Below, one piece after another: positions 30,974 through 42,515 of a stretch of 64,000 nt of DNA; within the stretch, counting starts at the first letter, position 1, and every line of letters starts with the position of its first letter. The stretch lies in assembly GCA_900155495.1 (NCBI GenBank), contig FTLJ01000096.1:1-64000 (forward strand), given 5' to 3'. The notes beneath the pieces were generated by a model. The model had not been told where the DNA came from. It saw only the letters and a list, made by a program, of their open reading frames with translations, and searched no databases. This DNA is from Porogramme epimiltina. Taxonomy: Eukaryota; Basidiomycota; Agaricomycetes; Polyporales; Polyporaceae. The translations under genes were made by a program, and so were the position numbers.

Positions 30974-32573
30974 TCAGTATTGACTGTATGCTGGCAGCGC
31001 GCTTCTCTCGCTCCTCCCATCTTCCACTACTCCTGGCATCATAGGGACCCCAGGCAAGCCCTCTCCCACGCGCGCGAGTTGCGTGAAGTCGAAAGGCGGG
31101 TACGGCCCCTCGCCCGGGGCATACGGCGGGCTCGGAATGCTCGAGCGCGCAGTGCGCGACGAGCGGAACGTGTTCCGCCTGCTGGGACCGGGAAGGTACT
31201 CCGAGCTCGGAGGCGGATGGTCCCATGCGTACGGCGACGCAGGCGGAGGCAGCGGGGAAAGCGGCGAGTGCTCTTGGTGTGCCGCAGATAGCGTGTCGGA
31301 TGGTGTCGAGAGGGGTAGGGGCGATGCAGCGCTGTACGCCGATGCAGGTGAGAGTGGTGAGAGCGCAGCAGGGAGGGGTATCCGCGGCGGCATCGTGGCA
31401 GGAGATGCTGGAGAGGGCGACACAGTTCTTGGGGAGAGAAGAAACGTGGACGAACGAGGAGACGTCGAGTGCGGGGCGCCGTCCTCGGTTATAGTAGCGG
31501 ACTCGGTGGACCCGGTGCCGTACCATGCTGCTGCAAGGGACGCTTTCTCGTTGTATGGAGCGAGGCATGACGCCTGTGATTGAGAGTCTGAGCGAGAGAG
31601 TGCTGGAGATTGCGACGAACGTTCATCGGAGCCATCCGATGGAGAGTAAGCGCGCGTAGACGCACGGCCCGCGGGCGTTGGGGATCCGGTGGCGGCGGAG
31701 GCCCCACCGTCCGACAAGGGGCGTCCCACGACATACTGCACGACGGCGCGGTTCGAGTGTGACATCTCAGTCATCTCGCTCGATGTTGTTATGTGGGATG
31801 CGCGGCCGGAAGCACCTGTGCGGGAGAAAAAGGTCAAAAGAACTGGATGAATGCGCAGGGCATGTTAACCTACCGTCGTCGCTGAGATGTTGTGCATCCG
31901 TGCGAGCTTGTCTTCTCCTCCATGCGAGCCAAAGAAGGATTGACAGCGCCAAAACACTGACCGCCGCGATACACACGGCCGCGATATCCCCCGCGCTCAT
32001 CTTGTGAGAGGCCGCCCCCGAAGACGTCGTAACAGCGCCATTCGGCGCGCCAGTAGGAGCGTTCTCGGTTTTGCTCGCAGTGAGGGTGACAGTGCTCCCG
32101 GGATATGTGCTGGTGAAGATAATGACGGTTCCAGAGCTTGCTGAAGAGCTCCCAGAGCCGTCGTGATCTGCTGCGGAAGTTGCTGATGCTGATGATGACG
32201 AAGCAGCTTGAGTTCCAGATGAGGACGACGGGGAACCAGGAGTAGGCGATGTCTGCGTACCGGAAGAAACCCCGGTTGAAGAGGCGTTTGTGTCGGTGGT
32301 GGACGAGGGCGTGGTGGGTGAAGCGGTCGTTAGGGGAGTAGAGGTGGCGAAGATGGTGGTCGGTGCGACGGAGGTGATTTCGTTGACAGAAGTGACAGTA
32401 GTAGTTTGAGGCGAAGTTGGAGTTTCGGGTTGAGTGGTAGTTGATGGAGCTTGCGTCGTTGAGGTAGTGGACGAGGTCGAGTCGACGCCGTGCCCGAACC
32501 CTCCAAAACCCCACCCGTAGGTGGGGAAGAAGCCAATATCCTCATGTCCTATCGCCCGCTCATTAAGATGCAT
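30974..32573 (-). CDS. Type D mucin-like single-pass membrane protein (Mid2-like architecture)
   Basis: Two coding exons, 32573-31874 and 31815-30974 (513 aa), phase-1 intron of 58 bases. A probable 62-base intron with GTGAGT donor at about 32657 ends at 32599 in the 5' leader; no frame continues through it, so I start at the first ATG after it. The outer part is ~165 residues of Ser/Thr/Pro repeats with no folded domain, then a membrane segment (about 197-218) and WRRRQARTD. The ~295-residue tail is Ser/Pro-rich with SPPYAPGEGPYPPFD, HPPPSSEYLPG and the end SALPAYSQY, a degenerate PPxY-like terminus; DGGVRL is missing (an SDGGASAATG occurs early). The layout recalls yeast Mid2/Mtl1 wall sensors (analogy only). 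No signal peptide visible. Confidence 0.7.
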
Positions 32574-33999
32574 GCTAGCAGGTGTAGAGGGCGTAATCTG
32601 AAGCATGCCGGGTATGGCATTTAGTCGAGAAGCTAGGACGCGGAAAAGCTAGAACTCACCGACTAAGGCTCGGCCCCGAAAGCCTAGCGATGGCCCAAAC
32701 TGACTATTCCGCCCTGTAGTCAACACCAGCTCGAACCGTCCCTCCTTCTCCCAGAGGGATTGAACGAACGGAGTTTGGGAACGAGTGAAAGACAGGTTCC
32801 TGCCGGTTAAAGAGACCTAACGACAAGGGGTCAAGAAGAGAAACGCAGGAAGACCCGGGCTGTCGCATTGAAATAGCAACCCCTCGAGCCACCTGATCCA
32901 GCTTGTCGGTCACGGAACTCGGAAGGGTGCGCGAAACGGGCTGAAGGGGTAGAGGAGGACATGTGTGTCTAATTCCAATATCAATAATCTGTCACGAAAG
33001 AAGTGATCGCGGGCACACTGTGGTCATCGTAGCGAGTGGAAGGTGGGGTGCAAACGCAACTTCGAACCATTCGCGCCCCATCTTCTCCATTGTAAACAAA
33101 GGTGCCGCCGGGACTAGTGGGATTGACGGATTGACGGGGAAGGAGCCGTCTCGGCACGGATGCAATGAAAAGGGGGTAATGCCCCAGCTGCATCAGAGAG
33201 AATCTGGATGTACGCATGTGAGTACCACAGTGACAGGCATAGATACTGGACGGGCTTCCGGTTGATTGGGGTGTGAACTATCCGGAGAAGTCGACAGAGG
33301 GACAGCTGTGCATTTGCAGACTTGTGATCTTGCCCATTATACCATAAGTCCCTGGGAGTGTATGCGGAACCGTTCCATCAGCGGAGAAAGCAAAGTCTTA
33401 GCGACAAGAACTCGAGAATACCTGATGACGCCGGGCCCATCCATGGGACCTCTGGAGCTCGAACTTCGCATTTGAGCGGGTAGTGGTAGGTGCTGCTCTA
33501 CGTAGCCTGGCTAGCGTTCACATTGACTTAGACGCACCACTGACCACAACAGATGCTACCACAGGGTGGCATCTATGAACAATGATGATTGTCGACTTCG
33601 AGACGGTGGGTGGCTGGGAGGAGTGCTGCCAGTGCCACGGAGTGGATCAGGGCTACAGGTGATCGGCAATCACCGGGAGCATGCGAGTCGCGATGACGTC
33701 ATCGTGTACTTATGCCGTGGCCCCTCAACAAAAGCGACGACTTTATAATGAACGCCAAGATGATAACTGCATCGCGAATATAAGAAGCGCAACGGGGTCG
33801 GGTCCGCAGCTCAGGGCGATACCGAATCGAAATCAAACAGTAGTGAGAACCGCTTCAGCACACCAAAACATAGTAAATCGGTGATGTTGATCGCGATAGT
33901 ATACACATGCGACTGACAGCTTCCTCTTCTCGTACAGTTTTACTTTACTTCACCTACTCTCAAGCACAAGAACGGGCCGTATGGCGAGAAGCAGCACGC
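32574..33999. other. Intergenic, no supported gene
   Basis: Contains the probable 5' leader and spliced 5' UTR of the mucin-like gene (to about 32700) and the 3' flank of MnSOD. The remainder shows no conserved frame. Confidence 0.5.
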
Positions 34000-34812
34000 T
34001 CAGAGCTTGGCAGCAGACGAGGCCTCAAGGAAGCGCTTCTCAGCCTCCTCGAAGTTGATAACGTTCCAGATCGCCTTGAGGTACTGTGAATAGGAGATGA
34101 GTAGGTGTATGGAACGCGACATTCGGGGGATACTCACGTCGACCTTGACGTTGAGGTACTGGAGGTAGAACGCGTGCTCCCAGATGTCGACGCCGATGAT
34201 GGGGACGTGGGTCAGGAGAGGGTCCTGGTTCGCTGTGGTGGTGATCTCAATGACCTTGGTGGCGGGGTTCCAGCCCTATGAAGCGCGTGTCATTGAGCAA
34301 AATCCTCATGCGACCCAGCCAGAACGAGCTAAGGAAGAAAAACTCACGAGCCAGCCCCAGCCAGAGCCCTGGATGGCGGCGGTGGTAGCGTTGAACTCCT
34401 TGACGAAGTTGTCGAAGGAGCCCCACTGCTTGAGAATAGCCTCCTTGAGAGGACCATCGCGGAGGGCGCCACCGTTGCCCTTGCCCTCAGAGGAGGCAGG
34501 CGCGAGGTTCTTCCAGAAGAGAGAGTGGTTGATGTGACCTGCGGCGCAGTGGAGGCGCGTTCAATAAGGGATCGCGCGTGCGCATCGAGACGCGTGCGAC
34601 GAATACTCACCACCACCGTTGAACTTGAGCGCGGCCTGGAGGGCGATGCGCTCCTTGGGGGTAGAGGCCTTGGCGTAGGCCTGCTCGGCGGCGTTGAGAG
34701 AGTTCACGTAAGTCTGGTGGTGCTTCTTGTGGTGAAGCTCCATGATCTGCCTCGAGATGAAGGGCTCGAGCGCATCGTAGGGGTAGGGGAGGTCGGGGAG
34801 GACGTGGGCCAT
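34000..34812 (-). CDS. Manganese/iron superoxide dismutase, cytosolic type
   Basis: Four exons, 34812-34611, 34538-34348, 34275-34138, 34083-34000 (204 aa), introns 72, 72 and 54 bases. Catalyses dismutation of superoxide to hydrogen peroxide and oxygen. Family landmarks: [39 protein letters not shown] (first metal His and the gateway His-x3-Tyr), [14 protein letters not shown] (second His), GSGWGWL, then [20 protein letters not shown] (Asp and His metal ligands). The protein starts directly at the mature fold with no mitochondrial targeting sequence, so it is probably the cytosolic MnSOD known in many fungi. Length matches the family. Upstream head-to-tail neighbour is the small gene at 34907-35297. 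Confidence 0.95.
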
Positions 34813-34873
34813 GGTGTCGAGCTGGATTGGAGGGTTGTGGGAGAGCTGAGAGGGTCGTCTTTGGGTTTCGACC

Positions 34874-34882
34874 GTATTTATT
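34874..34882 (-). promoter_or_regulatory. Possible TATA-like element of MnSOD
   Basis: On the minus strand AATAAATAC lies about 65 bases before the start codon, a usual distance for a fungal TATA element. Sequence resemblance only. Confidence 0.3.
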
Positions 34883-34906
34883 ATCGGCTCATCGACTGCT
34901 AATCGT

Positions 34907-35297
34907 CTAGACGCCCGGCGGCCTGCGGTGATGTAATCGCCATGTCACCCAGTCACGTGCACAACGCGCCACGCTCCGAAAAGCGGGCTTGTTGAGCTCG
35001 TCGGGTTTTCGGTTGAGCTCATCGTGCCAGACGATGACGAACGAATATTCATCGTATTGCACATGAACCCACCCGCACTCGTGTGGCTTGAGAATGAAGG
35101 CGTCTTGGGCCCCCGCCACCTATGAACACGATGGTAAATCCGATCGGGTTTGTCAAGAGAGGTGAGGCCATGACTACTCACGATTGCGTGTGATATCGTT
35201 GCATTCGATGGAGACTGGGCGAACAAACCTTCGCTGCTTCTCGTCTACCGTTTACCCACTGCGCCTCCTGCCGTGCTCTCTTCCACTTCGACGTCAT
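34907..35297 (-). CDS. Hypothetical small protein, tentative
   Basis: Three exons, 35297-35256, 35214-35182, 35119-34907 (95 aa), all joins phase 0, introns of 41 and 62 bases. It begins [14 protein letters not shown], continues [29 protein letters not shown] and ends [10 protein letters not shown]. The GTGAGT...CATAG intron 2 is convincing; intron 1 is short. I do not recognise the family. Its start lies about 50 bases from that of a tentative plus-strand gene at 35349, suggesting a shared promoter region if both are real. Confidence 0.45.
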
Positions 35298-35348
35298 CCC
35301 ACTAGCCTCTTCGCTATCGCTTCTTCTCTCTTCGCACAAGGAATAGGC

Positions 35349-35599
35349 ATGCCTGGCGACGCTGCTCCAACCCGACAATGCGCAGAGAGTAAATAATGCT
35401 CCTGGGTATTCCTCAGCAGCAGGACCGGCCTAAAGATGGCACGCAGAACGCACTATTCCTTTCTATCTTGGTTCCCTTCAACGACACCTGGACTCCGGAG
35501 GTATGTGGGCATGTCATGTCGTCGTTCTTCGCGTCGAAGGCCTTACCGCTCCCCCCAGAGCTTGTCTTGAAGACCTGTCGGGCTATCGCACGGAAATGA
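35349..35599 (+). CDS. Hypothetical small protein, tentative
   Basis: Two exons, 35349-35388 and 35433-35599 (68 aa), intron 44 bases, phase 1. Reads MPGDAAPTRQCAENGTQNAL, then LSILVPFNDTWTPEVCGHVM and LPLPPELVLKTCRAIARK at the end. The AAAG acceptor is the only nearby one giving an open frame, which is weak support. Family not recognised; could be spurious. Confidence 0.3.
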
Positions 35600-36045
35600 G
35601 CTGACGGTAGCTGGTGGCTGCTGCCTACGGATGGTTGTTGGGCGACTCCAGAGCGTGCGTGTTTCGCCTGAGCCTGGGACACGAGTCTCGTGCTTCTGGG
35701 CGGGCCATCGGGTACGTCTCACCACCTCCCCTGATGCCAGTTGTCCTGATCCGCCGTCCTCGCTCGCCCTTGTCCTCTTTTGACCTCATCTCCATCACTC
35801 CGACCACAATGCAGTGATCAACAATTATGTTTCCCCGGATTAGCCCCTACCCGTGGCCAACAAGCCCGACCGGCTCTCGCCTTCCAAGACTTCAATTTCA
35901 CCAGACCGTGGCCGCCCTTCCCGCCGTGTTATGGCATCCCGCCTTGCATTGATGCCGCCCTGCAGCTCATATTCCCATGCCGTCTTCCTTTATGCTCCCC
36001 TGCGCCGCCTTTGCGCCGTCCTGATCACATTCTTCCCTGCATTCC
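35600..36045. other. Intergenic, probable promoter of 36046-37807
   Basis: Pyrimidine-rich plus-strand sequence with runs of CTCTTC/CCTT typical of a fungal 5' leader. No gene supported. Confidence 0.5.
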
Positions 36046-37807
36046 ATGCGGCGATCACGTCTCTTCCACCTCGTCGCGTTATGGCTCTCTTCCTTTGCGG
36101 CTGCGGGCGTCGTGGACGTTCAAGATGATGATGCGGGCATGGTCTACTCCGGCTTCTGGCTCGCGGATGCATCTCCCAACGCTCACGGCGGTCACGAGAC
36201 TTGGACGAATGCAACGGGAGCTAGTGTATTCTACGACTTCACAGGTACGTCCCGTTACTTTCTTCACTTACAACACGCAATTGATTTATCTTCCCCGGCC
36301 TTGCAGGCACCCAGGTCAAAGTCTTCGCAACGATGCGTCCGACGGGCAGCTACCTCACGAATGTATCCTTCGTCATCGACGGCGAGCCGCCCGATTATTG
36401 GACAACTACAGCCAACGTAGAGGCGGAAACCTTCAACAAGCTCGTCTATACGTCCGATGTCCTTTCGTCTGTCGGCCTTCATCGTATCACAATCACAAAT
36501 CTGGGGAAGATCTTTTGGTTCGTGTACCTAGAGATTACGACCGTCGACGCGCCAGGTACCGCAACAGGCGGCGGCGCAACTAGCACCACAAGCACTACCC
36601 CGAGTAGCACCACGATTACCGCCGGCGGGAACCCTAACACGAGTACTAGGGGCACGAGCTCGAACACAGCAAATGCAAGTGCAACTACCGGAAATATGAG
36701 CACGAACACCCGGAGTGTGGGCACGACTTCTGGGAGTACGAGCTCGGGCACAGGCGGTGTCAGCAGTGGTAGTACGGTGCGTAATCTATCGTATCTCGCA
36801 CGTCACTTCCCCCCACCCCCATCTCCGATGTGCCGGTCTTCCCTATAAATCCCTCTACAATCGTTTTCAATAATCGTGTAGGCTTCTTCCGCTGATGCAG
36901 AACATAGGGCACGCAAACGTCGGATGCACAGACTTCCGGATCACCAACGACCAGCTCGCAAGCAACCAACTCGTCCACAGGTGGTGCATCGGGCAGCAAC
37001 GTCAACTCGTCTTCCAGCTCAACCTCTCGCACGCCTTTGATCGTCGGGATAGTTGTAGGCGTTCTAGGAGGAATAGCGCTCCTCGTCGCTCTCTTCGTAT
37101 GCATGCGCACGCGGGCGAAGACGCGTCAGCAGGCACTCTCTGCGCTTGCTGCAACACCGTTCGGTACGCAACTTCCCATCGTCCCTTCTCTCCCTCTCCA
37201 ACTAATAAGGTATACACTTCCAGCCGGCCCAACACCTCCACCAGCCCTGCTCGCAAAAGACCAACCTCCCGTTGTGGCACCCTCACCCTTTCAACGGGTC
37301 CTCAGCCTCCTCGCAGGCACCCGCCCTGCGAGCGACCCTGGCTACGCCGCCCCAACCTACGCTCCACCCGCTTCTGGCGCTTATGCCCATAGCGCGCCAC
37401 CACAGACCAACATCGTGGCCCCGCACGACCCTGACGGACGCCCTCTCTCCTCTGTCACAATGCGGCCGCTCCCGATCCCTCCGCACCTGCAAGAGAAAGC
37501 GGCACTGGCGAGCGCACACTCTCAGTCCCCACCATACTCTCCACCTGCGAGCGAGCTCGGCACGCCCACCGTCTACTCCGGCACGGGTTCGGGCTCGGGG
37601 GCGTCCGACAGTGGGCTGCTCCTCCCCGTCACGTTCCGCCGTTCGCGCGATGGCGGCGTGCGGGTCGCGGGCGGGCCGCCGCGCTCGACGGGGCCTGGGT
37701 CGGATGCGTGGACGCCTGCGGAGTATGACGCGGTGCTGGAAGTGCAGAGCGAGGGCTCGACGCTACCGCCGTCGTACCATCACTATCGCGCGAGTGGGCA
37801 GACGTAG
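36046..37807 (+). CDS. Single-pass membrane protein, type A ectodomain with signal peptide, DGGVRVAGGP tail
   Basis: Four exons, 36046-36244, 36307-36776, 36908-37163, 37224-37807 (502 aa). Unlike most copies it opens with a good signal peptide (MRRSRLFHLVALWLSSFAAA). Ectodomain: VQDDDAGMVYSGFW, SVFYDFTG|GTQVKVFATMRP, FVIDGEPPDYW, LHRITITNLGKIFWFVYLEI. A Thr/Ser stalk with many N-x-T/S sites, membrane segment about 267-289, then CMRTRAKTRQQ. Tail: Pro-rich, RRSRDGGVRVAGGPPR and STLPPSYHHYRASGQT near the end. Intron 2 (131 bases) is longer than usual and its acceptor (CATAG) was chosen because the nearer GTGTAG acceptor leads to a stop. Intron phases are 1, 0, 1. Confidence 0.85.
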
Positions 37808-38998
37808 CTTTGGGCTCTGGGTTAGGGTTATGGGGTGGACGCGCGCGCATTTATATGTGACTCGTAGCTTAAGGTGCGTATCGTGCGTTAGTCGGTTTGG
37901 CAGCCATTCGAGCTCATCGCGCGCTCGTTGCGTCCCTAGTAATGGTACATACCGCCAAATTACGACTTGTTAATGATATTTACGTTCTCGCGACCCGCGT
38001 GGTTGAGGTGGCGTCGTAGTCATCGGCCTATCGCTCTTCGGAACCTTGGATTGTTACATCGAGCGTTTTCGGAACGGGCAGCTATCGTCCCGAAGTAAGC
38101 GCACCTCACATTCAAATGAGAAACTTCGCGCTAACACCCTGTGTCGCCATCCGTATCTGTACCCTAAAAGACAGCCTGCCATGTGAATCACATCGTTGAC
38201 GCGTTCATCGTGATGACAATGACCTACAATGATAGGTGCAGTAACCGCATTGCTATTGAGCGAATGATCTATGCGTTAGTTATGGACCCCTAGTCAGGTT
38301 GCTGCTGCAGAAAGAATCGAGAGAGGCAAACTACCATCAATATCCGAGTCTCTCGCCCATAGCAGATAGCCTGTGCTAGCTTCGCTAGAGGTTAATTGGT
38401 AATCCGATCAGCTTCTCGGAGTAGAGTGGATGCTCATGATCCTGACTCAGCCCTTCTCTAATGAAACCGCCTCAATGCGTTGCTGGACATATGGGGGACG
38501 TCAGCATCACAGTCCGCGCTCGTCCAGCTCCGATCGCTCATTCCTGGGTTTGGTGCTCCGCGCTTCCGGGTCGACAAACTGCGGTGGCTTCATCAGCATT
38601 ACCCGGAACATCTCAATCCCAATACAGTGCGTAGCTTTTGGTGACTCTCGTATTCACACTAACTCCTCGGCTCTCCGAAACGCAAGAAGCGCTTTCCAGC
38701 TTAAATTGGGCATACAATACCCATCCGCAAGTACTTAACGCACTGTTCCTATTCGCACCATTAAAAGGGTTTGGGGCGTTTTAGGCTACAATGCAGCCGC
38801 CTACTAGCAGGAGCTGACCCACACGATCCGGTTACTCCGATCGCAGAATACGACTACTTCATCTTGGGTCGACAACTGCTAACGCCAGTGCATCCTTATG
38901 TGACTTGGGGGCCCCGCTCGTCCGGTGGGCGCTGGTTTCAGGACGTATAAAACTCCCAGTCTTCTCTCAGTGAGTCCTTGTGTGGGTCATTCGCCAAG
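37808..38998. other. Intergenic, promoter of the carboxylesterase at its end
   Basis: About 1.2 kb. No conserved frame; ends in the TATA-containing promoter of the carboxylesterase. Confidence 0.5.
38946..38951 (+). promoter_or_regulatory. Probable TATA box of the carboxylesterase
   Basis: TATAAA about 48 bases before the start codon, followed by a CT-rich stretch (CTTCTCTCAG). Position and sequence fit a fungal core promoter. Confidence 0.5.
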
Positions 38999-41325
38999 AT
39001 GTCCCTCGTACGCATCTCATCCGTGCTCTTCACTTCGTTCGTAGCTGCTGCAGTCGCTGCTCCCGCGTCACTAGTGGCTCGACCCGACACTTATACACCC
39101 AGTGTCATTATCGACCATGCAACCATTATTGGGAAGCCAAATGGTACGGTCGTGCAGTACCTTGGAATCCCTTACGCCGAGCCACCGTGCGTCTAACCCT
39201 TGAACCTACCCGCTGACACCTGCTGACATTCTTGCGCCTGATAGAGTAGGAGACCTACGCCTGCGCGCTCCTCGACCGGTCTCGCCCTACACTGAGGCAG
39301 TGAACGCCACGACATTCGGGAATCAGTGCATCCAGCAGATGTTCCCAAACATCTTCCTCCCAGACGATGTTCCTGAGGCTGCTGGAGAGTACCTCTCGGC
39401 GTTCGTTGCACCCGCGCCGGTTCCTCAGAGCGAAGATTGTACGTCTTATGCGTCCCTAGTGCGCTGATGTTGAGCGTCCCGCCCGCTCACTACATGGTGG
39501 CATCAGGCCTGAACCTGAACGTTATTGTCCCTGCCAACGTGACGAAAGACTCCAAGCTTCCAGTGGCTGTGGTAAGGCCCTGACTTTATACCGCATTTGT
39601 TGTGCGTTAGCTGACCATAACATGGGTAGTGGATATACGGTGGAGGGTTCGAGGTTGGCTCTAACGCTGTGTATGTCTCAGGTTTGCCATAAACCCTTCC
39701 GCCTATCTCTGACGCTACACAGTGAGCCAGGAGAAGTCGTTGTCGCGCGCTCCATTGAGATCGGTCACCCGATCGTGTACGTTGCCATGAATTACAGGTT
39801 GTCAGGTGAGCGTCTCGCTCAGGTTGATGACTAGTGCTCTTCTGACGCTTTCGCTAGGCTTCGGGTTCCTGGGCGGTAAAGAAGTCAAGAATGCTGGCGT
39901 GGCGAACCTTGGTCTATTAGATCGTACGTTCCTGTTGGCTCATAACTGCACTCTCGCTCACCACCTTCCTGTATAGAGCGCGAGGCGTTCAAATGGGTCC
40001 AAAAGTACATTTCGGCCTTCGGCGGCGATCCCGCACAAGTCATGATGTACGTATGCATATACCCGCTTTGGGGACGCTGGCTGAAATGGCATGCTAGCTG
40101 GGGTGAGAGCGCAGGAGGGATCTCTGTAGCTCACCATATGCTCGCGAATGGTGGAGATCCGCAGGGCCTCTTCCATGCCGGCTTCATGCAGTCCGGTTCT
40201 CCTACACCCGTTGGATTCGTCGATGAACCAGAGGTCCAAGTCACGTACGATCAGATCGTCGAGGACACTGGATGTACTGGAAGCAGCGACACTCTCGCCT
40301 GTTTGCGCACCGTCCCTGTGGATATCTTCACCGAAGCCATCAACAAGGCTCCGACATTCGTCTCTTTTCAGGTGAAATTATAGTCTTCCGCCATCGAGAT
40401 GCTTCTAACGTCGCAAACAGCAAGTCAACACGCCCTGGTTCCCTCGGGCAGATGGCGCTTACATTGCGGAACCCCCTCAACGCCAACTTCTGACAGGGTC
40501 AATCGCTAACATACCCTTCGTTCACGGTGAGCTGCCAGTGAGCACGTAAACCTTTCTAGCGCTGACATTTCGTGCTAGGGAATGACAAAGACGAGGGGAC
40601 AGTATTCTCCTTCCCAACTCTAAATATCACGTGAGTCACAGAATCACAATGTCCTAGAGCAATGCTCTGTTCTGATGCAAAGGCGCATAGCACCGATGAA
40701 CAGTTCCTCGACTACATTAACGCGAACTTCTATTCGAACACTCCCCGTGAGGTGGTCTCAAAGATCCTTGACTTGTACCCCGCCGACCCTGCAGATGGCT
40801 CGCCGTACGACACCGGTGATAAATTTGCCTACAGTCCTCAGTACAAGCGCATGGCTTCGTTCCAAGGTGATTTCGTCGAACAGGCCCCTCGTCGTCTACT
40901 AGGTCAGACCAGGGCGAGCAAGCAACGAGTATATGCATACTGTACGTGGCATTTCACGTGCCGTTGACCGTCCTGACTCATAGCTCTCAGTGAGTGACGT
41001 CAATCGCGTAGACGGCCTTGGTGGGGTAAGCTGTCCTTGGTATTGCAGCACGCGACCAGGAGACACTAATGTCCTTTGACAGGCACACGGCACTGAACTT
41101 GGGAACGTCTATGGCGGGGGCGACCTCGGCGACTACCTTATTCGCTTTGCGTCTACCCTAGATCCGAATGGGAACGACGCTGTCTACTGGCCGCTGTATA
41201 CAAACGACGCCCTAAAGATGCTCGCGTTTTCCGACAACGAGCCGAAGTTGAGTATTATCCTGGATACGTACCGTTCGGAGGGAATGGCGTACCTTACGAA
41301 CCTCAGTCTTGCGGACCCCATGTAG
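38999..41325 (+). CDS. Secreted type-B carboxylesterase / lipase
   Basis: Thirteen exons: 38999-39186, 39245-39438, 39507-39571, 39630-39670, 39723-39805, 39858-39923, 39977-40046, 40098-40371, 40421-40526, 40579-40630, 40691-40941, 40991-41025, 41083-41325 (555 aa, usual for the family). It hydrolyses carboxylic esters with an alpha/beta-hydrolase fold. Signal peptide MSLVRISSVLFTSFVAAAVAA. Family landmarks: YLGIPYAEPPVGDLRLRAP, QSEDCLNLNV, VWIYGGGFE (oxyanion loop), MNYRLSGFGFLGG, EAFKWVQKYISAFGGDPAQV, WGESAGGISV with the nucleophile Ser, HGNDKDEGTVF with the acid Glu, and AHGTELGNVYGGG with the likely catalytic His. The acceptor of intron 10 was placed at CATAG (40690) because it alone gives the expected NITTDEQFLDYI. 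Probably extracellular, acting on esters or lipids. Confidence 0.92.
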
Positions 41326-42515
41326 TAAAACTAGTCAACCATTCTCAGAAACCTAGGGAAGTCACATACATATAACGGTGTACAATGATTCGCTGGATAC
41401 AAGTCAGGTCAAGCCGCTTATTAGTGTTGTATAGAAGGCATAGTGAAGACGTTTACCATTTGCTTACTATAAGCGCCTAGACACGTGTCTGGCAGACGTT
41501 GACTGAATTCTCAGCTGCGATCTGTCCTTCTTCCTCAAGCGTTGCATCATTCCGTGCTGCCTACATCTCTATGAGACCATGGGACTTCCCATCACTCGCA
41601 TAGACACATAGCTTCAGGGTGCGCCTCCTTGATATCTGGCTTGGCTCTGCGGTCAGTATCTAAAGAGGGTGCCCTGCTCAGCAACACTGCCTAGCATCAC
41701 CACCTAGATGCAAGCCGGGATCGTCCCTTTCAAAAGGCAGTGTCCAGGATGGCTGCAGTGTTGACGTTTGCACAGGAATTTACCTATGGCGAGCCCCACC
41801 GTTCGCCACTTAATCACTCATGTCAAGCACGGAATCATGAAGATGGTTGCTCACACGCATTGGCCTCGGACCTCGGTATGAGTGCCCCCTTCGGCTTCAC
41901 GGCCGCTAGCAAGTGGGGACTACTTGCGCACTACTACCGATGCGTCCATGTTTCGTGGCTGGTGCGTAGTCGTCTCGTGCGAAGTTTTCGCTTGCAGTGA
42001 CATCATATGCGCGTCGCGTTACCTTCTTTAGTAGACCTGCAGTTTGCCCGGTTGCGCCCCGACAGTTGGGTTACCTCCCATCATTCTCGGGTTGTACGCT
42101 CTTCCTTTCTCCACTCATCACTACGCTTGAAGTTGGGACGGCACTTCCCCCTCTTTTATCTGCTCCGAGAGCCCTCAGTGATCTTCTTTTGCTTATGGAG
42201 TGCTATCCTGTCCAACGTGGCGCATCACTTTCCTCAGGACAGGAACAGGGCGCGGACCTCAGCTTGGTTGCGGATGCACTCGGTACAAGGGGTTTCATGT
42301 CTCGCGCTCTTCAATCCGGTATGTACATCATTGAGTCCCTTTCCTACGTCCTTACCCATTCAACTTTCACTTCGTGGACAGCTTCGTCGCTCAAGGCGCA
42401 TGTCAATGAGTTCCCATATACGTCCTCTCTCTCCCGTAATGCTAGTGACAGACAACGAATCAATCCTCGGTCATATTCCATTCCACGACAACACCCGACG
42501 CTGCTGGGGCTATTT
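41326..42515. other. Intergenic, no supported gene
   Basis: A long plus-strand frame runs in phase into the gene at 42516, but its 170 upstream residues look like translated leader and promoter. Not annotated as coding. Confidence 0.5.

Noticed and set aside
41997..42515. 170-codon in-frame extension upstream of the type C gene
   Set aside because: No conserved or domain-like content; reads like translated promoter. The signal peptide begins at or just before 42516.
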